Shown one piece after another: positions 7,579-14,982 of a DNA stretch of 64,000 nucleotides. A program made the position numbers and the translations under genes. The notes below the pieces were generated by a model, which was not told the origin of the DNA, made no database searches, and saw nothing but the letters and a program-made list of their open reading frames with translations. The stretch spans positions 40,038-104,037 of the forward strand of contig NZ_VUNG01000007.1 in NCBI RefSeq assembly GCF_009695775.1, given 5' to 3'. How positions within the stretch are numbered: position 1 is the first letter of the stretch; each line of letters starts with the position of its first letter. The DNA comes from Hallella mizrahii (GTDB lineage: Bacteria; Bacteroidota; Bacteroidia; Bacteroidales; Bacteroidaceae).

Positions 7579-9285
7579 ATGAATTCTCATCGAGTCATCA
7601 TAGCTATCATAGAGCTCATTTTTGCCATGATGGCGTCTGCTGCCACAGGAAAAACGGTGGATAGTTTGGATATTGAATTTATTGACAAACTCTATGTCAA
7701 AGAGCCTGAGCGGGCCTATCAGTTGCTGGGTGCCGCCTACCACCGTTTGGTCCAGACACGGTGGCGGGGCTGTACGCGTGAGCGTTACGAGTATGTGGCG
7801 GGTCACGTGTGTCTTTACAACTTCCACTACAATGAGGCTTTTCAGCATGCCATGGCCCTGCAGCGCATGGGAGGGAGAGGTAAGCTGGATGTATGGGTGA
7901 GGGGTATGAGCCTGCAGTGTGCCGTGGAGCATGCCTTGGGCGACTATGGCCGTCTTTCCGACACCTTTTGGAAGCTGCGCCGTGCCGTCACCGAAGCCAG
8001 CGACGATGCGCTCTCTCCCGAGAGCAGGGTCTACAGCCTGTTGGAGTGTGACTATTACCAGATTCTCTGCGAATTGAAGCCCCATCATGTCTCGTGCGTG
8101 CTGAAGGCGTTGAAAAAGGCGCGCGGCGACATGCAGAAACTGCAACAGCGCTATCCGAGTTCCAAGGACAACTGCCATATCTTCGGACATATGCTTGACC
8201 GGCTGGAGGCCGACATCTATCTCGACAATAAGAAATACGCTCAGGCGGCGACCTATATCCCCAAGGTGCTTGCCGCTCTCGATGGAGAACAGCGGCGCGG
8301 TGGCGATGGTGTCACCGATGCTCAGGGCTATGATATCTATCGGCTCGACCTCATCGTGCGGCTCGGACAGGCTTATGCGGCACTGGGCCAGCGGCAGAAA
8401 GCCTTGCAGGTGGCTGACAAGGCTCTGGCACTGCTCCGCGTCTATCCTCATAGCGATCAGGTCACAGGACGTCTGCTCGGTATCTACTGCACGCTGAGAG
8501 AGATGCCGCCCAAGGAGGCCGTGGCCTTGGGAGAGAATTTTGTGACTTGCAACATGGGCAGCACATCGTCGGAGATGAGGCCAGTGTGTGAGAGCCTTAT
8601 AGAGATCTATACCCATGAGGGAGACCACCAGAAGAGTCTCGCCGTGCTTGGGGTGCTCAGAAGCTATGGTGAGGATGTCATGGAAGCGCGGCAGAGCTAT
8701 GCCCTTGTGAGCGACAGCATTCATCGCGAGGTGACGAGTTTGAGAAGGGATCTTGAACTCTTCCATCTGAGGAAATGGGTGATGAGCGGAAGTATCGTGA
8801 TCTGTCTGCTGGCCATCGTACTGTTGATTTATCTTCACCATCGGCTGATGCACGACTCTCATTATCTCTATCGGCACGTCAAAAAGGCAGTGAACCGCAC
8901 CGTGAAACAGAGCGCAGAGCCTGTGGTGGTGGGGGACATCCGCGACCGTGTCTCGGCGGTGCTGTCGCGTGACAACCTTTATCGCCAAGCCGACTTTGAA
9001 GCCTCGTGGTTGGAGAAACCGATGGGGATGAGCCTGGACGAGATCAACCAACTCCTCGAGCGGCAGCATACCTCAGTGGCGGATATTGTCACGGAGTTGC
9101 GCCTGCGTTATGCGTGCCTGTTGCTGGAGACGACAGACTACGTGCTGCAATACATTGCGGACGAGGCGGGCTTCAATACGCTCCGCACCTTCTACCGGCA
9201 GTTTAAAAAGAAATATAAGTTCACTCCCACGGAATACCGCCGGCTGTGTCTCCACATCAACAAGCAAAGGGAAGCGAGCAGGTAA
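7579..9285 (+). CDS. Membrane-bound TPR / AraC-type transcriptional regulator
   Basis: 568 residues from the ATG at 7579; an in-frame GTG at 7498 would put the leader hairpins inside the gene, so 7579 is preferred. A signal/anchor segment at the N-terminus is followed by about 370 residues of helical, TPR-like repeats, a transmembrane segment near residue 400 (WVMSGSIVICLLAIVLLIY), a linker, and a C-terminal AraC-type helix-turn-helix (ETTDYVLQYIADEAGF, then FYRQFKKKYKFTPTEYRR). No kinase or receiver domain is seen, so the TPR part probably senses outside the cytoplasm and the HTH acts directly. It is divergent from the fimbrial operon and is the obvious candidate regulator of it; this is inference from position. 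Confidence 0.82.
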   Translation: MNSHRVIIAIIELIFAMMASAATGKTVDSLDIEFIDKLYVKEPERAYQLLGAAYHRLVQTRWRGCTRERYEYVAGHVCLYNFHYNEAFQHAMALQRMGGRGKLDVWVRGMSLQCAVEHALGDYGRLSDTFWKLRRAVTEASDDALSPESRVYSLLECDYYQILCELKPHHVSCVLKALKKARGDMQKLQQRYPSSKDNCHIFGHMLDRLEADIYLDNKKYAQAATYIPKVLAALDGEQRRGGDGVTDAQGYDIYRLDLIVRLGQAYAALGQRQKALQVADKALALLRVYPHSDQVTGRLLGIYCTLREMPPKEAVALGENFVTCNMGSTSSEMRPVCESLIEIYTHEGDHQKSLAVLGVLRSYGEDVMEARQSYALVSDSIHREVTSLRRDLELFHLRKWVMSGSIVICLLAIVLLIYLHHRLMHDSHYLYRHVKKAVNRTVKQSAEPVVVGDIRDRVSAVLSRDNLYRQADFEASWLEKPMGMSLDEINQLLERQHTSVADIVTELRLRYACLLLETTDYVLQYIADEAGFNTLRTFYRQFKKKYKFTPTEYRRLCLHINKQREASR

Positions 9286-9541
9286 AGCATATGCCCTCTC
9301 CCGGCTCACTCCCTAGCCTCGTCTCCAAAGGAGAGGGGAGTGAGATACGTGATAAGCGGGTACTATATGATGGATGATGATAAACGGCTTGCGCATGATG
9401 GATGATGAATAAAGGCTGAAGAGAGAAAAACAGCTCTCGCGGTATGGATGATCGTTTCTTTTTTATATGCGGGAGATGGAGACGTTTATATGCGGGAGAT
9501 GGAGAAGAAATCCGTCGTAACCAAAAATTCATATTTGCCTG
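9286..9541. repeat. Intergenic repeats: palindrome, 23-bp and about 29-bp duplications
   Basis: No gene recognised. 9293-9346 is a copy of the GC-rich intergenic palindrome (CTCTCC...GGAGAGGGGAGTGAG), which may also end the regulator transcript. Around 9369-9415 a segment with GATGGATGATGA is repeated twice. At 9464-9507 a TATATGCGGGAGATGGAGA unit is repeated with a 23-bp period. Confidence 0.55.
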
Positions 9542-9572
9542 TTGTATCGTCTTGTTTTTTTTAGTATCTTTG
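9542..9572 (+). promoter_or_regulatory. Promoter of the OB-fold-like secreted protein gene
   Basis: TTG at 9542-9544, 20-nt spacer, TATCTTTG at 9565-9572; the ATG at 9647 lies 75 bp downstream behind an AT-rich leader. Perfect match to the Bacteroidetes promoter consensus. Confidence 0.75.
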
Positions 9573-9646
9573 CATCGTGTAGCAACATATATGTTATATC
9601 CATATCTATATAATTTATTTATTAACACTTTAAAATACAATTGTCT

Positions 9647-10654
9647 ATGAACAAAATTCTACGCTTAACTTTCGTGGCACTGCTGGCAATGGTCAGCAAC
9701 ATGGGCTTCGCTCAGGATGCTCAGCCTGCCGTCACTTTGGACTTTACTTCCAATGCTGCTTGGAAATTACCAACGAAATATGCTAAGGATAAGCAGTCGT
9801 TTACGAACGGTACTTATACCATTACGCTTGAAGCAGCAAATAGTGGTTATAAGTTCAATACTAACAAAGACTCAGGATATCTTATTTTTGGAAAGAAAGA
9901 CGCAACGCTGACTCTTCCTGCTTTTGATTTTGACGTGGAGCGAATTGACATCGTCGGTGCATCTAGTGCTTCTGGAAAGACTACTCAGAACATCTTCGTT
10001 GATGGAAATGCAGTGAGCACGGAGACAACAGGTGCAAAGGGTACGCATGAGTACAAGATCGCAGATGCTTCGCAGAAAGCTGGTACTATCTACACTTTGA
10101 AGGTGACGAATGACAACAACACCCAGGTATCGAAGATCATGATTTGGAAGAAAGGTACAGCACCAGCGCCTGTAAGCATCAAGAACACGCCGGAGACTGC
10201 TTACACAGTAGCTAAGGCTAAAGAGTTGTTTGATGCGGGCAAAGGCTTGGACGACTTCGTTTACGTCAAAGGTATCGTGTCAAATGTTGATTCAAATCCA
10301 TTTGAGCAGTATAAGGAACTGAATATCTACATCAGTGACGATGGTCAGGTAGAAAAAGAGAATGCTTTTGAAGCTTATAGTTGCAAGAGCTTCGGTAATA
10401 CTGATTTTACTGCTGCAGATGCAGTGAAGACAGGTGACAAAGTGGTTATCTATGGAAAGCTCACTTCTTTTAGTGGTAAATACGAACTTGATCGCGGTTG
10501 CTACCTCTATTCTTTGAATGGATCTACCACCGGTATCTCCAAGATCCAGACTTCTGCTGCCAAGGCTGTCCGCTACAACCTCGCCGGTCAGAAGGTTGGT
10601 GCCAACTACAAGGGCGTAGTGATCGAGAACGGAAAGAAGATCGTGGTGAAGTAA
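9647..10654 (+). CDS. Secreted protein with OB-fold-like domain and Prevotella-type C-terminus
   Basis: 335 residues from ATG 9647 (a TTG two codons earlier is also in frame). Signal peptide ends NMGFAQ (about residue 22). Residues about 27-165 form a beta-rich domain of unknown family. Residues about 180-295 (YTVAKAKELFDAG, then DDFVYVKGIVSNV, GDKVVIYGKLTSFSGKYEL) look like the OB-fold domain common in Bacteroidetes secreted proteins. The last 26 residues (VRYNLAGQKV...GKKIVVK) match a short C-terminal signature of Prevotella surface proteins; the BspA-like protein at 60-63 kb ends in the same style. Function unknown; probably exported and possibly surface-attached. It stands alone with its own promoter and terminator. 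Confidence 0.75.
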   Translation: MNKILRLTFVALLAMVSNMGFAQDAQPAVTLDFTSNAAWKLPTKYAKDKQSFTNGTYTITLEAANSGYKFNTNKDSGYLIFGKKDATLTLPAFDFDVERIDIVGASSASGKTTQNIFVDGNAVSTETTGAKGTHEYKIADASQKAGTIYTLKVTNDNNTQVSKIMIWKKGTAPAPVSIKNTPETAYTVAKAKELFDAGKGLDDFVYVKGIVSNVDSNPFEQYKELNIYISDDGQVEKENAFEAYSCKSFGNTDFTAADAVKTGDKVVIYGKLTSFSGKYELDRGCYLYSLNGSTTGISKIQTSAAKAVRYNLAGQKVGANYKGVVIENGKKIVVK

Positions 10655-10756
10655 TGCCCCCCCTCTAGCTCCCCCCGAGGGGGGAGGACAGCAATACACC
10701 CGTGCTGTCGATATGTGAAGAGGTTTTAGGGTCTAAGGAGAGCACAACAATAAAGA

Positions 10757-10810
10757 AATCCCCTTACACCAGCGTGTTGAGCGCATGGTGTAAGGGGATT
10801 CTTGTTTCTG
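10757..10810. terminator. Hairpin terminator, perfect 15-bp stem
   Basis: Arms 10757-10771 (AATCCCCTTACACCA) and 10796-10810 pair perfectly around a 24-nt loop. It lies about 100 bp after the stop of the OB-fold gene, past a short GC-rich palindrome at 10656-10690. The stem starts and ends in A/T, so it may work in both directions. Confidence 0.6.
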
Positions 10811-10861
10811 ATCTTATGACATTGCCTGTCCTAATCGGTTGCACCATCACCCCTTGAAGGT

Positions 10862-10948
10862 AACTTGCTCCCCCTCTCCCTTTGGAGAGGGGGGGTAGGG
10901 GGTGAGGCTCCTCCCATTGGAGAGGGGGCAAGGGGGGTGAGGCTTGTA
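10862..10948. repeat. GC-rich intergenic palindrome, double copy
   Basis: Two adjacent copies of the family with core CTCTCC(A)TTGGAGAG followed by GGGGGTGAGGCT. They lie just downstream of the GH43 gene (its stop is at 10969). Other family members are at 9293, 12149, 43721, 44038 and 50338. Together with the terminator they fill the 10655-10968 gap, in which no gene is seen. Confidence 0.7.
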
Positions 10949-10968
10949 GGCTCCCTCTTATTTTATTT

Positions 10969-11925
10969 TTACTCTACCGTATGTATCTTTCCGTCTTTGT
11001 CGACCTGCAGTTCAGCGACCTTGAGGCTGCGCAGCCATGTCGTGTCGTGGCTGGGCACACAGTCGTGGTGGAAGAGATACCAGTGGCCGTGATACTCCAG
11101 GATGCTGTGGTGCGTGGTCCAGCCGACAACGGGGTTGAGGATCACACCTTGATAGGTAAAGGGACCGTAGGGATTGTCGCCGACAGCATAGCAGAGCAGG
11201 TGACTGTCGCCGGTGGAGTAAGAGAAATAGTATCTGCCGTACATCTTATGCATCCAGCTGGCCTCGAAGAATCGGTGCGGATCGTCGGCGGTGAGTGGTT
11301 GTCCCTGCTCGTCGACGACGACGACGGGACGTGGCATCTCGCTGAACTGCATGCCGTCGGGTGTCATACGCGCCACACGTGCGGGGATGGCAGGCTCCTT
11401 GCCCTTGGGGAGGTACTCGTCTTTGAGTGCTTTGTTGTCGCGGTACCACTGTAGCTGTCCGCCCCAGATGCCACCGAAGTAGACATAGATCGCCCCGTCG
11501 TCGTCTTTGAAGACACAGGGATCGATGCTGTAGGACTTGCGGATCGGGTCGGGCTGCGGGATGAACGGACCCTCGGGGCGGTCAGCGATGGCCACGCCAA
11601 GGCGGAAGACGCCATTGTAGTCCTTTGCCGCGAAGATTAGGTGATACTTGCCGTTGACTTCCACGACATCGTTATCCCACATCTGCTTCTCCGCCCAGGG
11701 CACGTCCTTGACGTCGAGGATCTTTCCGCAGTCGGTGACGTCGGCTTCCATCGGGTCGCCGTCGATGCGCAGCACGTGGTAGTCCTTCATCTGGAAGTGA
11801 CCGCCGTCGTCGTCGAAGGCCTCCCCGCTGTCCCAGTCGTGGGAGGGGTAGACATAGATTTTGTCGTTGAACACATGGGCTGATGGGTCAGCCATATAGT
11901 CCTGAGGAAAAAGATATCTGCTCAT
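10969..11925 (-). CDS. GH43 family glycosidase (beta-xylosidase/arabinofuranosidase type)
   Basis: 318 residues from ATG 11925 (MSRYLFPQDYMADPSAHVF). The frame stays open 74 codons upstream, but that stretch translates a repeat region and is discarded. The GH43 five-blade propeller triad is visible: Asp in MADPSAHVF (about residue 12), Asp in SYSIDPCVF, and Glu in FFEASWMHK as general acid. No signal peptide, so probably cytoplasmic. It is the last gene of the minus-strand xylan set behind GH10 and the GPH transporter, so it likely cleaves xylo-oligosaccharides or their arabinose branches after import. The exact substrate cannot be told from sequence alone. Confidence 0.85.
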   Translation of the reverse strand: MSRYLFPQDYMADPSAHVFNDKIYVYPSHDWDSGEAFDDDGGHFQMKDYHVLRIDGDPMEADVTDCGKILDVKDVPWAEKQMWDNDVVEVNGKYHLIFAAKDYNGVFRLGVAIADRPEGPFIPQPDPIRKSYSIDPCVFKDDDGAIYVYFGGIWGGQLQWYRDNKALKDEYLPKGKEPAIPARVARMTPDGMQFSEMPRPVVVVDEQGQPLTADDPHRFFEASWMHKMYGRYYFSYSTGDSHLLCYAVGDNPYGPFTYQGVILNPVVGWTTHHSILEYHGHWYLFHHDCVPSHDTTWLRSLKVAELQVDKDGKIHTVE

Positions 11926-12148
11926 AGCTTTTATGATTAGTTGCTGATTAATAAAGGAAGGAGGGGGAGGGCAGCGGGGCTGCCCAGTGGGACGGTGCAC
12001 AGCACCGTCGTACCGAACCGAGCACAACCTACAGAGGAACAGGGCCCTCAGCGCTGTATTGCCCTTAGCGCTGTGTTGCCCTTTAAATGGTGCTGCCCTC
12101 AGCGCTGTGTTGCCCTCCGGTGCGGCGCTCCCGACCCCTTGAAGCATT
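11926..12148. repeat. Hairpin and 17-bp tandem repeats between GH43 and GH10 genes
   Basis: A GACGGTGC ACA GCACCGTC hairpin lies at 11991-12009. From 12050 a 17-bp unit (AGCGCTGTGTTGCCCTT-type) repeats with starts at 12050, 12067, 12084 (degenerate) and 12101. The repeat has an open frame upstream of GH43 that should not be taken as coding. Function unknown. Confidence 0.6.
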
Positions 12149-12193
12149 TTACTCCCCTCTCCTTTGGAGAGGGGTAAGGGGGTGAGGCTTGTA
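12149..12193. repeat. GC-rich intergenic palindrome overlapping the GH10 3' end
   Basis: Copy of the family with core CTCTCCTTTGGAGAG followed by GGGGGTGAGGCTTG. In the minus frame it encodes the final KPHPLTPLQRRGE and stop of the xylanase. Confidence 0.75.
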
Positions 12194-13303
12194 CATCTTC
12201 ACGATCTCCTTCACCACCTTCTTAGCCTTTCCCGCTCTGTCGAATAGCAGGGGATAGTTGGTGCGGCCGGGGATGGGCCAGTCGTTGAGCCATGACGTGG
12301 CGTCGGTGACCCCCCACAGCGTGACGCGCTCTATCTGAGCGGCGTGGCGGCGGTAGATGTCGAAGAGAGTAAGGTAGCGGCTGTCGAAGACTTTCTGCGC
12401 CTTCTTGTCGAGGCCTTTGACATAAGGGTTGTACTCCTTATTATATTGATAGCGCTGGCTGATCTCCGCGCCGCCGAAGCTCTTTGGGTTGGGCAGCATG
12501 TTGAGATCCAGCTCCGTCATCTGTACCTTCACGCCACAGGCAGCGATGGAGTCGATGCTTGCCTCGTATTGTTTCAGGTCGGGATAGTTGTATCCATTGT
12601 GGCTCTGCATGCCCACGGCGTCGATGCGTATGCCTTTGGCTTTCAGTGCGCGCACCAATTTGCAGACGCCCTCGCGCTTAGCCGGTGTCGACATGTTGTA
12701 GTCGTTGTAGTAGAGTTCGGCGTTGGGGTCGGCGGCATGGGCGAAGCGGAAAGCCAGCTCGATGTAGTCCGGACCGATGATATTATAATAAGGAGTGTGT
12801 CGCAGCGTGCCATCCTCGTTGAAGGCTTCGTTGACGACATCCCATCCTTTGATGCGCCCACGGTAGTGGCTTACCACCGTGGTGATGTGGTGATACATGC
12901 GGTCGATGAGCACCTCGCGTGTGACGGGCTTGCCCTTGTCGTCGGTGAACATCCAGCGTGGCGGCTGGGAATGCCACACGAGGCAATGACCAAAGACGGT
13001 GAGACCGTGCTTCTCAGCAAAGGTCATCGTCTGGTCAGCGTCGCGCCAGTCATAGCGGTTCTCTTCGGGGTGAATGATCTCACCCTTCATGCAGTTCTCG
13101 GCCACGATAGAGTTGAAGTTATCCTTTACGATGTTTGCCTCCACCGTGTTTCGCTCCCATACGCAGGACGTGTTCACGGCGGCACCGATGTAGAAATACT
13201 TTCCTACGGTCTCCTTGAGCGTGGGCGTGCTGTCCTTGGCACTGGCGGCCATCGTGGCTACGAGGCTGAGAGCAACCAGCAGGTTGCGTTTGATGTTGTT
13301 CAT
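12149..13303 (-). CDS. GH10 endo-1,4-beta-xylanase
   Basis: 384 residues with a signal peptide (VATMAASAKD, about residue 23). The GH10 (beta/alpha)8 barrel is clear: substrate-binding NCMKGEIIHP and FGHCLVWHSQPP, acid/base Glu in KGWDVVNEAFN (about residue 158), nucleophile Glu in VQMTELDLN (about residue 265), and WGVTDATSWL near the end. It cuts xylan backbones outside the cytoplasm. The last 13 residues (KPHPLTPLQRRGE) and the stop codon come from a GC-rich intergenic palindrome, so the original C-terminus has been replaced or extended. It is followed by GH43 and preceded by the transporter gene. Confidence 0.93.
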   Translation of the reverse strand: MNNIKRNLLVALSLVATMAASAKDSTPTLKETVGKYFYIGAAVNTSCVWERNTVEANIVKDNFNSIVAENCMKGEIIHPEENRYDWRDADQTMTFAEKHGLTVFGHCLVWHSQPPRWMFTDDKGKPVTREVLIDRMYHHITTVVSHYRGRIKGWDVVNEAFNEDGTLRHTPYYNIIGPDYIELAFRFAHAADPNAELYYNDYNMSTPAKREGVCKLVRALKAKGIRIDAVGMQSHNGYNYPDLKQYEASIDSIAACGVKVQMTELDLNMLPNPKSFGGAEISQRYQYNKEYNPYVKGLDKKAQKVFDSRYLTLFDIYRRHAAQIERVTLWGVTDATSWLNDWPIPGRTNYPLLFDRAGKAKKVVKEIVKMYKPHPLTPLQRRGE

Positions 13304-13379
13304 GTTGGATTAGTTTTGTTGTTTTGGGAATCTTTTCTACTCCTTTATATTATGGTATCAATCCTATGATATGCTTCTT

Positions 13380-14813
13380 TTATTCCTCCTCCAAGTGTCT
13401 GCGCTCGATCTCCTCGTTGATAGCGTCGACCTTCTCGTCGGTGAGCTCATATTTTGAGATGATGAACATAGCGAGGACGAGCAGCATGGCGGGGATGACA
13501 CAGACGAGCCATCGGATGCCTTCCTGAGCCTCAGGAGACTGCAGTTCCAGGTCGTTCATGAAATAAGCGCCGGCGGCATTGCCCACCGACATCATGGCGA
13601 AGGCGGTGATGAAGAACAGGGCGAGGACACGCAACGGACGGTTGCGGAGAAACTCCTTCCAGAGGTCGCTGACCTTGACGTTGGCGGTCTCTTTCTGATC
13701 CATGACCACGCGCTCCTTGGTCTGAGTGAAGCAGAAGAGCAGGAGCACACAGCCTACGAGGGCATAGATGAGCATGGCATAGAACCACGCGCTCGGGTCT
13801 TTCGGCAGCGTGTTGGCCTGTGCGGTCACATGATAGCCCGTCATGGCCAGTACGATGCCGGGAACGACACCGCCGAGCGCCATGCCGGCTTTGAAGAAGA
13901 TGCCCGTCAGCGCATTGACAATACCCGAGATGCGGCGTCCCGTCTTGTATTCCGCAAAGGAGATCACCTCCGGCACGAGTGCCCACATATAGCCTGTGGC
14001 GACGATGACACCGGTGGACTTGATGAACTGGGCGATATACACGGCCGTCATATTCGTCTTCATGTCGAAGAACTTGCTGATGACATAGAGTGCCGCCATG
14101 CCGATGATGGCAATGGTGAGGAAGACATAGAACATGTTTTTCTTGCCGATCTTGCGCTTGATGGCCGGTACCATCGGCATGAAGATAAACGAGGGCAACG
14201 AGCCCAAACCCATGAAGAGCGCCATCTGCAACGGCAGTTTCTGTGCCGCCATGACGGCGACGAGGATGGGCACGCCCGCTGAGACAGCCAGTCCACCGAC
14301 GTTGGCCATGAACATACGCACGGAGGTGAGGATGGTGATCTCGTTGGTGTCGCGCGTCAGTGAGCTGTTGAGGGCACCGTAGGGCACGTTGACGAAGGTA
14401 TAGCACATCGACATGCCGACATAGGTGACGTAGGCATAGAGCAGCGAACCGCTGAAGCCGTCCCAGAAACACAGGATGGCAAACGCCGTCAGCGGCAAGC
14501 CCGCAAAGACAAGGTAGGCACGGTACTTGCCCAGTCGTGGGTTGTGCTTGTCGACATAAGTGCCCACGATGGGATCCCAGAGCACATCCACGAGACGCAC
14601 CACAAGAAACATCGTCGCTGCCGCTCCGGCATCGAGACCATAGATATCGGTATAGAAGAACAGCAGGTACATGCAGATGGTCTGGTAGATCAGGTTCTGA
14701 GCCAGATCACCGGAGCCAAAGCCGATACGCTGCAGCCAGTTGAGCTTGTAGAATCCGCGCGCAGCCTGAGCATCCTGGGCCACGGCGGTAGAATTGTTTA
14801 CGTTTTCTTTCAT
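13380..14813 (-). CDS. GPH-family sugar:cation symporter (xyloside transporter-like)
   Basis: 477 residues, about 12 transmembrane helices, glycoside-pentoside-hexuronide family of the major facilitator superfamily. Visible family features: GSGDLAQNLIYQ in helix 1, the conserved loop VDVLWDPIVGTYVDKHNPRLGKYR (about 75-98), and a central cytoplasmic loop. The C-terminal tail is charged (EEIERRHLEEE). Located between the divergent GH67 gene and GH10/GH43, so it most likely imports xylo- or aldouronic oligosaccharides with a cation. Start at 14813 lies 24 bp from a minus-strand TAACTTTG box. Confidence 0.88.
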   Translation of the reverse strand: MKENVNNSTAVAQDAQAARGFYKLNWLQRIGFGSGDLAQNLIYQTICMYLLFFYTDIYGLDAGAAATMFLVVRLVDVLWDPIVGTYVDKHNPRLGKYRAYLVFAGLPLTAFAILCFWDGFSGSLLYAYVTYVGMSMCYTFVNVPYGALNSSLTRDTNEITILTSVRMFMANVGGLAVSAGVPILVAVMAAQKLPLQMALFMGLGSLPSFIFMPMVPAIKRKIGKKNMFYVFLTIAIIGMAALYVISKFFDMKTNMTAVYIAQFIKSTGVIVATGYMWALVPEVISFAEYKTGRRISGIVNALTGIFFKAGMALGGVVPGIVLAMTGYHVTAQANTLPKDPSAWFYAMLIYALVGCVLLLFCFTQTKERVVMDQKETANVKVSDLWKEFLRNRPLRVLALFFITAFAMMSVGNAAGAYFMNDLELQSPEAQEGIRWLVCVIPAMLLVLAMFIISKYELTDEKVDAINEEIERRHLEEE

Positions 14814-14836
14814 CAGATATTAGGTTCTTTTGTCTG

Positions 14837-14844
14837 CAAAGTTA
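14837..14844 (-). promoter_or_regulatory. Minus-strand -7 box before the GPH transporter
   Basis: CAAAGTTA (plus) reads TAACTTTG on the minus strand, 23 bp upstream of the transporter ATG. It probably drives transporter-GH10-GH43. No clear -33 TTG. Confidence 0.55.
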
Positions 14845-14927
14845 CTCATTAGCGTTGGAATGACCTTGTTGTAGTGTTACAAATACATTCTTATTTGTTT
14901 CATCAAATAAAAAAAAGCCATTTTAGT

Positions 14928-14958
14928 TTGCTTTAGCTTCTTTTTCGCTGTAACTTTG
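14928..14958 (+). promoter_or_regulatory. Promoter of GH67 gene
   Basis: TTG at 14928-14930, 20-nt spacer, TAACTTTG at 14951-14958. The TTG codon at 14956 that could start the GH67 frame lies inside this -7 box, so translation must begin at the ATG at 14983. Confidence 0.75.
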
Positions 14959-14982
14959 TACATCATCAAATCAACCATCACC

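Noticed and set aside
7522..9069. 515-codon ORF on the minus strand
   Set aside because: Shadow of the AraC-type regulator; no recognisable domain and His-rich composition typical of antisense frames.
11926..12147. N-terminal extension of the GH43 protein by 74 residues
   Set aside because: The open frame crosses a hairpin and 17-bp tandem repeats; GH43 homology begins exactly at ATG 11925.
14956..14982. TTG start for GH67 nine codons upstream
   Set aside because: The TTG lies inside the -7 promoter box, so it is not transcribed; ATG 14983 is used.
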